NCBI GenBank assembly: GCA_965178525.1 | Contig: CBCXVS010000386.1 | Coordinates: 1 to 5,858 of the forward strand | Direction of reading: 5' to 3' | Length of the DNA stretch: 5,858 bases | Source of the DNA: CBCXVS01 sp965178525 | Lineage (GTDB): Bacteria; Tectomicrobia; Entotheonellia; Entotheonellales; Entotheonellaceae | Shown here: one piece after another, positions 1 to 4,820 of the stretch | Layout of the letters: the number at the start of each line of letters is the position of its first letter | Position numbering within the stretch: the stretch's first letter is position 1 | Made by a program: the position numbers and the translations under genes | The notes under the pieces: generated by a model | Database searches by the model: none | Seen by the model: only the letters and a program-made list of their open reading frames with translations | What the model was told of the DNA's origin: nothing

Positions 1-33
1 GAGCTGAGAGCTGAGAGCTGAGAGCTGAGAGCT
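1..33. repeat. 7-bp tandem repeat, unit GAGCTGA, at the window edge
   Basis: Four perfect copies of the 7-mer GAGCTGA follow each other from base 1, then a partial copy (GAGCT) before the sequence changes at TCCACGG. The array starts at the window edge, so its true length is unknown. A 7-bp unit is out of frame with codons, and no gene can be seen across it, so it is probably an intergenic microsatellite-type repeat. It lies about 70 bp upstream of the Nudix gene start. Confidence 0.85.
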
Positions 34-101
34 TCCACGGCGCGTCAAGATTTCCCTAGGGGTTCCGATAAGAGGCTAGCACGAGAGGTGGACAAGCGAG
101 G

Positions 102-701
102 ATGGAAGCTCCCCAATTCGACATTCTGGAAAAGTCAACCGGCTATGCTGGCTTTTTTCGTTTGATGCGCTATCGGTTGCGGCACCGGTTGTTCAACGGC
201 GGCTGGAGCCCCGTCCTGACACGGGAGCTGTTTGAGCGCGGCCATGCAGCCGCGGTCTTGCCCTACGACCCGGTGGCCGACCGCGTCATCCTGATCGAGC
301 AATTTCGTATCGGGGCGTTGGAGGCGCCAGGTGGCCCGTGGTTGTTGGAAATCGTCGCCGGCATGATTGATGAGGGAGAAACGCCGGAAGAGGTCATTCG
401 GCGTGAGGCGGTCGAGGAGACCGGATGTCCTGTGCAAGAGGTCGTACCCATCTGTGAATATCTCGTGAGCCCAGGCGGGACATCGGAGCGCATCAGCTTG
501 TTTTGCGGAAAAGTGGATGCAACCCATGCCGGTGGTATCCATGGCGTGGCCGAAGAGAGCGAAGATATTCGTGTGGTCGTGATGTCGGCTGATGACGCGG
601 TCGTCCGTATGCAGGACGGCACCATCATCTCTGCGGCTCCGATCATCGCCTTACAGTGGTTTCAACATCATCGGGAGCAACTGCGCACGCGTTGGAGGTA
701 A
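102..701 (+). CDS. nudF: Nudix hydrolase, ADP-ribose pyrophosphatase (NudF/NUDT5-like)
   Basis: A 199-residue protein that probably cleaves ADP-ribose (and related nucleoside diphosphate sugars) to AMP and ribose 5-phosphate in the cytoplasm. The Nudix box is complete at residues 87-109: G87, E93, R101-E102, E105-E106 and G108 fit G-x5-E-x7-RE-x2-EE-x-G, with the E residues as metal ligands. About 15 residues later comes SPGGTSER, the signature that separates ADP-ribose pyrophosphatases from other Nudix enzymes. The length is close to that of E. coli NudF (about 209 residues). The ATG is preceded by a GAGAGGTGG-type ribosome binding site at 83-91. The response regulator starts 32 nt after the stop on the same strand, so the two may be cotranscribed. 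No lesion is visible. Family is sure; ADP-ribose as substrate is inferred from the signature. Confidence 0.93.
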   Translation: MEAPQFDILEKSTGYAGFFRLMRYRLRHRLFNGGWSPVLTRELFERGHAAAVLPYDPVADRVILIEQFRIGALEAPGGPWLLEIVAGMIDEGETPEEVIRREAVEETGCPVQEVVPICEYLVSPGGTSERISLFCGKVDATHAGGIHGVAEESEDIRVVVMSADDAVVRMQDGTIISAAPIIALQWFQHHREQLRTRWR

Positions 702-733
702 ACGCGTGCCGGGCGTGGCTCAGGAGGGGTCAG

Positions 734-1138
734 ATGAAGATTTTAGTCGCAGATGATGATTCGGTTTCCCGGCGTATCCTCCAGAGCATGCTCGAAGATT
801 GGGGGTATACGGTCCGGGTCTGTTCCAATGGGGCCGTGGCCTGGGAATTGCTGCAACGAACGGACGCTCCCCCTTTGGTGATTCTCGATTGGATGATGCC
901 TCGCCTGGACGGCTTGGAAGTGTGCCAGAAACTCCGAGCAATCTCCACACCCTGCCCGACCTATGTCATGCTCGTTACCGCCAAAGGCCAGAATGCCGAT
1001 ATCGTCGCCGGCCTGCAGGCCGGAGCCGACGACTACGTCGCCAAGCCCTTTAACCGCGATGAATTACGGGCACGGGTACAGGTTGGCGTACGTGTCGTGG
1101 AACTCCAACGGCACCTGCAGAACGCGTGCGCGAGTTAG
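734..1138 (+). CDS. Response regulator receiver domain, N-terminal part of a frameshifted gene
   Basis: A CheY-type receiver domain, accepting phosphate from an unseen histidine kinase. The acidic pocket is D7-D8-D9, the phosphoacceptor is D52 (in LDWMMP), the switch threonine is T82 and the invariant lysine is K104 (in AKPF), so the domain is complete. ATG 734 is preferred over earlier in-frame starts because AGGAGGGG lies at 722-729 and MKILVADDD is a usual receiver start. After the domain (about residue 120) the helix VVELQRHLQ begins, then the frame ends in NACAS and TAG. The natural continuation (RELEDAL..., LLPICAYCKKI...) lies in the -1 frame from 1126. Restoring one base near 1123-1125 (AACGCG to AACCGCG) gives a single protein of about 205 residues. 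As read, the product is a 134-residue stand-alone receiver. Confidence 0.9.
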   Translation: MKILVADDDSVSRRILQSMLEDWGYTVRVCSNGAVAWELLQRTDAPPLVILDWMMPRLDGLEVCQKLRAISTPCPTYVMLVTAKGQNADIVAGLQAGADDYVAKPFNRDELRARVQVGVRVVELQRHLQNACAS

Positions 1139-1350
1139 AAGACGCGCTCACACGGGTGAAGCAATTGCGCGGCCTGTTGCCTATCTGTGCCTACTGCAAA
1201 AAAATACGCAACGACCAGAATTATTGGCAACAGGTCGAATGCTATGTGGCGGAGCATAGCGAAGCTCAGTTCAGTCATGGTATTTGCCCGGAGTGTTACG
1301 ACCGAGTCGTCAAAACGGAACTCGCCCATCTCCGCGTCACCCAGCCCTAA
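1126..1350 (+). pseudogene. Detached C-terminal cysteine module of the response regulator
   Basis: This frame encodes a coiled-coil-like helix (VRELEDALTRVKQLRGLLP) followed by a cysteine module with C21-x2-C24 and C54-x2-C57, plus H44 and H51, in the pattern LLPICAxCKKI ... YW ... HS ... FSHGICPEC. I recall this module at the C-terminus of many response regulators and PAS proteins of environmental bacteria. Its function is not established; the paired cysteines suggest metal binding. It is normally fused to the receiver just upstream. Here it is one frame away, overlapping the receiver stop by 13 nt. A GTG at 1126 could in principle start it, but no ribosome binding site precedes it. I treat it as the severed half of one gene rather than a separate gene. 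The stop lies 4 nt before the end of the converging minus-strand gene. Confidence 0.82.
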
Positions 1351-1354
1351 TGGC

Positions 1355-2245
1355 CTAATCTCCCGTTTCCACCGGCTGCGCCTCGGCCCACTTCTGGTCG
1401 AGGTCGAGCAGCTCCTGCAGCCCCATGATCTCGAAGAAATCCACCACACTCACCATGTCGCCAGTGAGACTGGCGGTGGTGCCGTGCTGCCGGATCTCGC
1501 GCAGGATGCGCCGGGCCAGCGTGCAGACGGACAACATGATACTACCGGGAAAAATCACCATTTTAAACCCCAAGGCTTCGAGTTCGGGCACGGGAATCAA
1601 CGGCGATTTACCATGTTCAACGAAGTTGTACAGCAAGGGGAGGTCAACCTCCCGCCGCACACGGTCGATATCCTCTTGCGTCCGCAACGCTTCGACAAAG
1701 AGCACATCGGCGCCGGCCTCAGCAAAGGCGACACAACGTCGAAGTGTGTCGTCGAGCCCGGTCACAGCCAGGGCGTCGGTGCGCACGATCATGACGAAGT
1801 CGTCATCGCTGCGCGCCTCACAAGCGGCGCGGATTTTTGTACTCATCTCCGCAATCGACACCACTTCCTTCCCATCCAGGTGCCCACAGCGTTTAGGAAA
1901 TGCCTGGTCTTCAATATGCAACGCGGCCACTCCGGCCTTTTCATACTCCCGGATGGTGCGGTACGTGTTGAGGGCGCCGCCGTAGCCGGTATCGGCATCG
2001 GCAATGAGAGGTACGGCAATGGTTGAGGTGATGGCGCTAGCGCTCGCCAGCATTTCGCTCAGGGTGGTAAAACCGAGGTCGGGTTTGCCGACCCGTGTGA
2101 CCGCCGTCCCGCCGCCGGTCATGTAGACGGCCGGGAACCCTTCCTGCTCAATGATTTTTGCCGTGAGACAATCGTACGCTCCGGGAGCGACGATGATACC
2201 GGGTTGCCGTAGGAGACTACGGAGAGTGGTCGTGGTTGTCGTCAT
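1355..2245 (-). CDS. Isocitrate lyase/PEP mutase family enzyme (methylisocitrate lyase or oxaloacetate decarboxylase type)
   Basis: A 296-residue alpha/beta-barrel lyase that cleaves or forms a C-C bond next to a carboxylate, using Mg2+. Family marks are all visible: GAYDCLTAKIIE at 22-33, the TGGGTA loop at 43-48, Mg-binding DADTGYG at 83-89, HIEDQ at 110-114 and the catalytic loop KRCGH at 118-122, whose cysteine acts as acid/base in isocitrate and methylisocitrate lyases. The length matches PrpB (about 296). No citrate synthase or propionyl-CoA gene lies nearby, so 2-methylisocitrate as substrate is not proven; oxaloacetate decarboxylase-like members share much of this sequence. The N-terminus MTTTTTT is unusually threonine-rich. 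The start has AAGGAG (minus strand, 2252-2257) seven nt upstream. The PilZ gene lies just upstream on the same strand, with a 42-nt gap after its ancestral stop, so they may form an operon. No damage seen. Confidence 0.92.
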   Translation of the reverse strand: MTTTTTTLRSLLRQPGIIVAPGAYDCLTAKIIEQEGFPAVYMTGGGTAVTRVGKPDLGFTTLSEMLASASAITSTIAVPLIADADTGYGGALNTYRTIREYEKAGVAALHIEDQAFPKRCGHLDGKEVVSIAEMSTKIRAACEARSDDDFVMIVRTDALAVTGLDDTLRRCVAFAEAGADVLFVEALRTQEDIDRVRREVDLPLLYNFVEHGKSPLIPVPELEALGFKMVIFPGSIMLSVCTLARRILREIRQHGTTASLTGDMVSVVDFFEIMGLQELLDLDQKWAEAQPVETGD

Positions 2246-2287
2246 CTGGCGCTCCTTCTGTATGGCCGGCTGCGCTTCGCACCCCAG

Positions 2288-2332
2288 CTAATCCTCTCTC
2301 TGCAGCATGGATTCGATATAGGCGTCGATCAG
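2288..2332 (-). pseudogene. Untranslated remnant of the PilZ C-terminal helix
   Basis: Reading on in frame past the TAG at 2333-2335 gives LIDAYIESMLQRED and then a second TAG at 2288-2290. Helical tails of this kind close PilZ proteins. The first TAG is one base from CAG (Gln), giving SEENM-Q-LIDAYIE, so a single C-to-T change explains the loss. The intact protein would have been 118 residues. The true second stop is also TAG, and the lyase and frameshifted regulator frames also end in TAG, so reassignment of TAG to an amino acid is unlikely. Confidence 0.8.
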
Positions 2333-2644
2333 CTACATATTTTCCTCACTCAGGGCTTGAAACTGAATGCCCATGCCCGCCGGATCGCCACGACGGCCCG
2401 GTCTCTCCTGGATACTGCGTACAACGATCCCTTCCGTGGTAATCAGCTGATCACAGTCGGGAAGCGAAAAGGAGATTTGCAGGCGGGTGGTTGCGGGTAG
2501 AGACTGGTCGGTAGGAACGAAAATCCCTCCACGCGAGATATTTTGAATGTAGTCGGTGAAGAATTGGTCGGCGTTATGATACTTAATGAGAATCTTGGTT
2601 GGAACCCTTTGGTGCTTCCGGCGCTCATTCGTGTTGCTCTCCAT
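2333..2644 (-). CDS. PilZ domain protein, shortened by an in-frame amber codon
   Basis: A small single-domain PilZ protein, the family that binds cyclic di-GMP and passes the signal to motility, exopolysaccharide or secretion machinery. Both binding motifs are present: RKHQR at residues 9-13 (RxxxR) and NISRGG at 35-40 ((D/N)xSxxG). The FTDYIQNISRGGIFV stretch resembles the TIGR02266-like PilZ group. ATG 2644 is chosen over the longer frame start at 2731 because AAGGAG sits 5 nt upstream (minus strand, 2650-2655) and the added 29 residues look unlike a PilZ N-terminus. The frame stops with TAG after SEENM (103 residues), but the same frame continues with 14 sensible codons to a second TAG. 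The beta-barrel is complete, so the product may still bind c-di-GMP. It may be cotranscribed with the lyase gene downstream. Confidence 0.87.
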   Translation of the reverse strand: MESNTNERRKHQRVPTKILIKYHNADQFFTDYIQNISRGGIFVPTDQSLPATTRLQISFSLPDCDQLITTEGIVVRSIQERPGRRGDPAGMGIQFQALSEENM

Positions 2645-3011
2645 GGAAGCTCCTTCGCAGGCGGCAAACCACCTGAATACCTGAATAACATTAGCTGCAT
2701 CATGTGTCCGGAGGAAAGATACACAAATCATTGTATCCAGCTATTGATGGCATGACAGTCCAGCGCTAGGGGACGCGTGCTGGCTCATGATACACTGCAT
2801 GATCTAGCTGGGAAGATGTGCGGTGTATGTATGGACGCATCATAACAGGATTTGCTAGGCGGTGCGAGAGCGACAAGGCTAAAAAATCGAGGGGGAATTC
2901 TGGGGATGAATTTATGATCCGGTTCTTGAGTGCCTTGAGTGGGATGTCCGGATTGTGAGAGAAGGGCGAGGTGAACAGGACGAGCCCGTGCGTTGCAAGC
3001 CAATTTATGGC
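2645..3011. other. Intergenic stretch between divergent PilZ and xisH
   Basis: No convincing gene was found here on either strand; the open frames in it show no recognisable protein and lack ribosome binding sites. It should carry the promoters for pilZ (minus) and xisH (plus), but I see no strong sigma-70 pair. Small structures seen: ACCTGAAT twice in tandem at 2671-2686, CATGAT at 2786-2791 and again at 2798-2803, and CTTGAGTG twice at 2925-2932 and 2934-2941. An in-frame extension of xisH runs back to a GTG at 2955 with no likeness to XisH proteins. Confidence 0.5.
2671..2686. repeat. Tandem 8-bp repeat ACCTGAAT x2 upstream of pilZ
   Basis: Two perfect adjacent copies of ACCTGAAT (ATTCAGGT on the pilZ strand) lie about 27-42 nt upstream of the PilZ start codon, just above its ribosome binding site. 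They could be a transcription factor half-site pair or an accident of slippage; nothing here decides it. Confidence 0.45.
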
Positions 3012-3496
3012 ATGCTTTCACTCGACAAGGCTGGTTATGGATGGTGGTTGCAACGCGCAAGTGAATCGGGACACGCGGCGGCACGAGACATTTTTCACGA
3101 CACGGTTACACATGCCCTCGAACAAGAAGGATGGGTCATCACGCACGACCCGCTGTCCCTCCAGATCGGCGGGGTTGAGATGTACATTGACCTCGGTGCT
3201 GAGCAACTCGTTGCCGCTGAGAAAGACGGTGAGAAGATCGCAGTCGAAATCAAGAGTTTTATCAGTGTATCTGCCATTTATGAATTTCACCTGGCCATCG
3301 GCCAGTATCGGAACTACCAGCTTGCACTTTTACAGGAAGACCCCGACCCGAGCGCGTCCTCTACTTGGCCATACCAGCAGATGCTTATGACCGTTTTTCC
3401 ACGCTGCAATTTGTCCAGGACGCCTTACGGTACAACGAGGTGCATTATCTCGTCTATGATGTCCAGGCGGAGGTCATTGTGCAATGGCACAACTAG
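3012..3496 (+). pseudogene. xisH: XisH family protein (fdxN element excision controlling factor), frameshifted
   Basis: XisH was described in heterocyst-forming cyanobacteria as needed, with XisF and XisI, for excision of the fdxN element. The family is widespread, usually as an xisH-xisI pair, and has a PD-(D/E)xK nuclease-like fold. Family sequence begins at ARDIFHDTVTHAL (from about 3081) and continues through MYIDLGAEQLVAAEKDG and IAVEIKSF, keeping D (codon 3189) and the E-x-K pair (codons 3246 and 3252). After LLQEDPDP (about 3350) the frame is lost. The rest (RVLYLAIPADAYDRF ... AEVIVQWHN, stop TAG 3494-3496) lies in another frame. One added G near 3350 (CCGAG to CCGGAG) restores about 137 residues from ARD onward, near the usual length. 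The start is unclear: homologues begin a few residues before ARD, but no start codon is there. ATG 3012 is the nearest in frame upstream; GTG 2988 is an alternative. Overlaps xisI by 13 nt. Confidence 0.87.
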
Positions 3497-3690
3497 ATCG
3501 GTATCGTCAGTACATTCAAGAGGTGATTTGTCGGCATGGCCGTCACCAGCCAGCCTATGGCGAGGTGGAGCTGCAACTCATTTTTGACGCGGAACGCGAC
3601 CATTACCAACTCGTGCACGCAGGTTGGCACCTGAATCGTCGCAAGTATGGTTGTCTCATCCATATAGATATCAAGGCTTGCAGTTCTTGA
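3484..3690 (+). pseudogene. xisI: XisI family protein, N-terminal half only
   Basis: Partner of XisH; the pair is normally encoded as two overlapping genes, as here. Residues 1-64 match the XisI N-terminus: MAQLDRYRQYIQEVI, then PAYGEVELQLIFD, DHYQLVHAGW and RRKYGCLIHIDIK. Full XisI proteins are about 110 residues and go on with a GKIWIQ-like strand and an EEGIA-type helix. Here the frame changes after K64 (codon 3673-3675) to ACSS and a stop. Those last codons are antisense to the PIN toxin gene that faces xisI, so the missing 3' half was replaced by the end of another gene. The ATG at 3484 has GGAGG at 3469-3473. Loss of the C-terminal half very likely inactivates it. I am sure of the family and of the truncation point to within a few bases. 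Confidence 0.9.
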
Positions 3691-3953
3691 GCCAGAGTTA
3701 AGACTTCAGCCTCTCCTGCTCCCAACCGCTCTGCTCGGTATACTTGCACCTGCTCCATATCCCTGACAGCAACACGTGTACTCCATGCGGCACGTGCGAC
3801 CTCTTCAGCCCCTGGCAGGCCAGTACCTCGCGTGACGACTTCGTCGTAGACCGCATCCGGGATGATGACCTCAGGACAAATCTTCCGAAGCAGAGAGAAC
3901 GTATCTATCATAGCTAAAGCGATGAGGAAACTGGAATCGGCAATCACCTTCAT
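3603..3953 (-). pseudogene. DUF3368-type PIN domain toxin, 3' end lost
   Basis: A PIN-fold ribonuclease, the presumed toxin of a type II toxin-antitoxin pair. Residues 1-93 fit the family: MKVIADSSFLIALA with catalytic D6, VIIPDAVYDEVV with E38, and LGAGEAEVLTLAQELQA with E81. Family members run to about 150 residues and next have a strand with another acidic residue (the LLLDD/DE region) and a C-terminal part. Here residues 94-116 (LISIWMRQPYL... to the stop at 3603) are only the antisense reading of xisI, so that acid and the last third are gone and the nuclease is probably dead. The start overlaps the antitoxin stop as ATGA (3950-3953), the usual translational coupling of such pairs. Confidence 0.85.
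3673..3677. other. Tail-to-tail deletion junction between xisI and a PIN toxin gene
   Basis: Read on the plus strand, XisI likeness stops after the AAG codon 3673-3675 (HIDIK). Read on the minus strand, PIN likeness stops after the GCC codon 3677-3675 (ELQA). The two limits meet within a few bases, so each gene lost its 3' part at the same point. The simplest history is one deletion that removed both 3' ends and whatever lay between two converging genes. No insertion sequence or filler DNA is seen at the joint. Confidence 0.75.
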
Positions 3954-4162
3954 CCGGCCCCCTCTGCACGGCGGAGGAGGTCCGCCACGTCTTGCGGAGC
4001 CCGAGGCGGAGTCGCTACCACCAGTTCTGCCGCCTTGCCTGATGAAAGACGATGCTCTCGGAACAACTCCAGCACCGCCGCCTCGGTCAAAGCTTGCGGT
4101 AAGCGTTCTTCGGGACCCAGCAGGTCGCCGAGTTCATCTGGAAGGGAAATAGTCGTCAACAT
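3950..4162 (-). CDS. UPF0175-type antitoxin
   Basis: A 70-residue protein whose first 47 residues fit UPF0175 antitoxins: TTISLPDELGDLLG, then a helix ALTEAAVLELFREHRLSSGKAAEL. In this family the KAAEL helix leads into a short HTH-like segment (usually GxSRxEFxxLLxxxGI). Here the corresponding stretch reads VVATPPRAPQDVADLLRRAEG, only loosely similar, and the usual tail after GI is missing, so the C-terminus may have diverged or been damaged. UPF0175 proteins are commonly found directly upstream of DUF3368 PIN toxins, as here (ATGA overlap), which supports the call. AGGTGAG (minus strand, 4165-4171) precedes the ATG at a good distance. With its toxin truncated, it may no longer be under selection. 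Confidence 0.78.
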   Translation of the reverse strand: MLTTISLPDELGDLLGPEERLPQALTEAAVLELFREHRLSSGKAAELVVATPPRAPQDVADLLRRAEGAG

Positions 4163-4196
4163 AGCTCACCTCATGGGGCATAGCAGGAAGGGCGGG

Positions 4197-4224
4197 CGCC
4201 AAGAAGGGGCTCTCCCCCTTGGCG
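4197..4224. repeat. GC-rich stem-loop between antitoxin and transposase remnant
   Basis: CGCCAAG (4197-4203) pairs with CTTGGCG (4218-4224), and GGGG (4206-4209) pairs with CCCC (4214-4217). An AA bulge and a CTCT loop complete an 11-bp hairpin. No T-run follows on either strand, so an intrinsic terminator is doubtful. Palindromes of this kind near a REP-associated transposase could be a REP element; only one copy is visible. Confidence 0.5.
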
Positions 4225-4247
4225 ACCGTCATGCGTGCTGATCGGAT

Positions 4248-4648
4248 CTATGGATATGCTGTACCGTCATGCACCGTCTGAGGCGGCGGGGCTGGCCGCG
4301 GCCTCCCCGCTTTGCCTGGCCGTATGCGGCGCGCCAAGACACGCTCGATGACATCCTGAAAGCGCTCCGTCCCTAACATGCGACATTGATGGAACGGTGG
4401 TGCGGTTCTCCTGTAAGACGCCTGTTGACGATGCCATTGGCCTGCTGCGGTGTCACAAGCAAGAGGACGTAGTTGGTCATCCACGCATACGCATGCACGG
4501 CGATGGCGTGTTGCTCCGGCACGAGTTTAACCGACAGCAGGTAGAAGCGATAGTCGTCTTCGCCAAAGAAGACCAGCTGCCGATTGTTGCCCCGTTGGAG
4601 GACCTGCTGCGGAATGCCAGGAAGAGCATATCGGGGCGGGCGGGACAT
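4248..4648 (-). pseudogene. REP-associated tyrosine transposase (RAYT, IS200/TnpA_REP type), inactivated
   Basis: The N-terminal part (residues 1-67: MSRPPRYALPGIPQQVLQRGNNRQ, then FFGEDDYRFYL and VHAYAWMTN) is a typical RAYT, a Y1 HUH transposase thought to move REP palindromes. The active-site motif, usually MTNHVHLLV, reads MTNYVLLLV, so both HUH histidines (positions 60 and 62) are replaced. After NGIV (about residue 74) likeness stops and the frame ends at TAG just after INVAC. A C-terminal RAYT fragment (LGTERFQDVIERVLARRIRPGKAGRPR) follows in another frame, ending at 4248. The central portion, which should hold the catalytic tyrosine, is missing. An AAGAGG site lies 6 nt before the ATG. 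Clearly dead; a remnant of a formerly active copy. Confidence 0.87.
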
Positions 4649-4725
4649 CGCAAACCTCTTGCGCGCCGTGACGGGCGGGCTGTGGCGACAGCAGCGGTGT
4701 CTAGATAATATCGCATGATGCTCGC

Positions 4726-4750
4726 GAAAATCCAGTCTGACCCCTATTTC
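4726..4750 (-). repeat. Transposase-associated sequence motif, left inverted copy
   Basis: On the minus strand this reads GAAATAGGGGTCAGACTGG followed by ATTTTC, about 80 nt upstream of the RAYT start. I recall GGGGTCAGACT...ATTTT strings as common just upstream of RAYT genes. It resembles the sequence at 5631-5654 in inverted orientation: 18 of 25 aligned positions agree by my hand alignment. It marks the left edge of the AT-rich island. Confidence 0.5.
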
Positions 4751-4806
4751 TTCAGGTTTAGAAAATATGATTTTGGTAACCAGCGTTTTGTATTAACCTT
4801 ATAGCG

Positions 4807-4820
4807 AGGAGGAATTTTTG
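4807..4820 (+). promoter_or_regulatory. Strong ribosome binding site and TTG start for the AT-rich gene
   Basis: AGGAGG at 4807-4812 is followed after 5 nt by TTG at 4818-4820, an ideal spacing. There is no ATG or GTG in the long frame nearby, so this site decides the start. The TTG lies in a different frame from the long ORF. A TATGAT hexamer at 4766-4771 is a possible -10 element, but no matching -35 is visible. Confidence 0.6.

Noticed and set aside
135..646. Two minus-strand open frames opposite the Nudix gene
   Set aside because: Shadow frames; the plus strand carries a complete Nudix box and a ribosome binding site.
656..733. Longer start for the response regulator inside the Nudix gene
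   Set aside because: The added residues do not resemble a receiver, and ATG 734 has a near-perfect ribosome binding site.
1110..1138. Programmed -1 frameshift in the response regulator
   Set aside because: No X XXY YYZ heptamer or other slippery sequence lies in the overlap; a one-base deletion is simpler.
1187..2026. 279-codon open frame on the plus strand opposite the lyase gene
   Set aside because: It is the antisense of a gene with complete catalytic motifs and shows no protein family likeness; it is a shadow frame of GC-rich coding DNA.
2333..2335. TAG read as an amino acid (stop codon reassignment)
   Set aside because: TAG is also the natural stop of the lyase gene, the intact PilZ frame and xisH, so it serves as a true stop here.
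2645..2731. Longer start for the PilZ protein
   Set aside because: 29 additional residues without PilZ likeness; ATG 2644 has AAGGAG at proper spacing.
2785..3084. 99-codon minus-strand frame upstream of xisH
   Set aside because: No ribosome binding site or family likeness; proline- and basic-rich reading typical of chance frames.
4397..4708. 103-codon plus-strand frame over the transposase
   Set aside because: Antisense of the recognisable RAYT N-terminus, with no likeness of its own.
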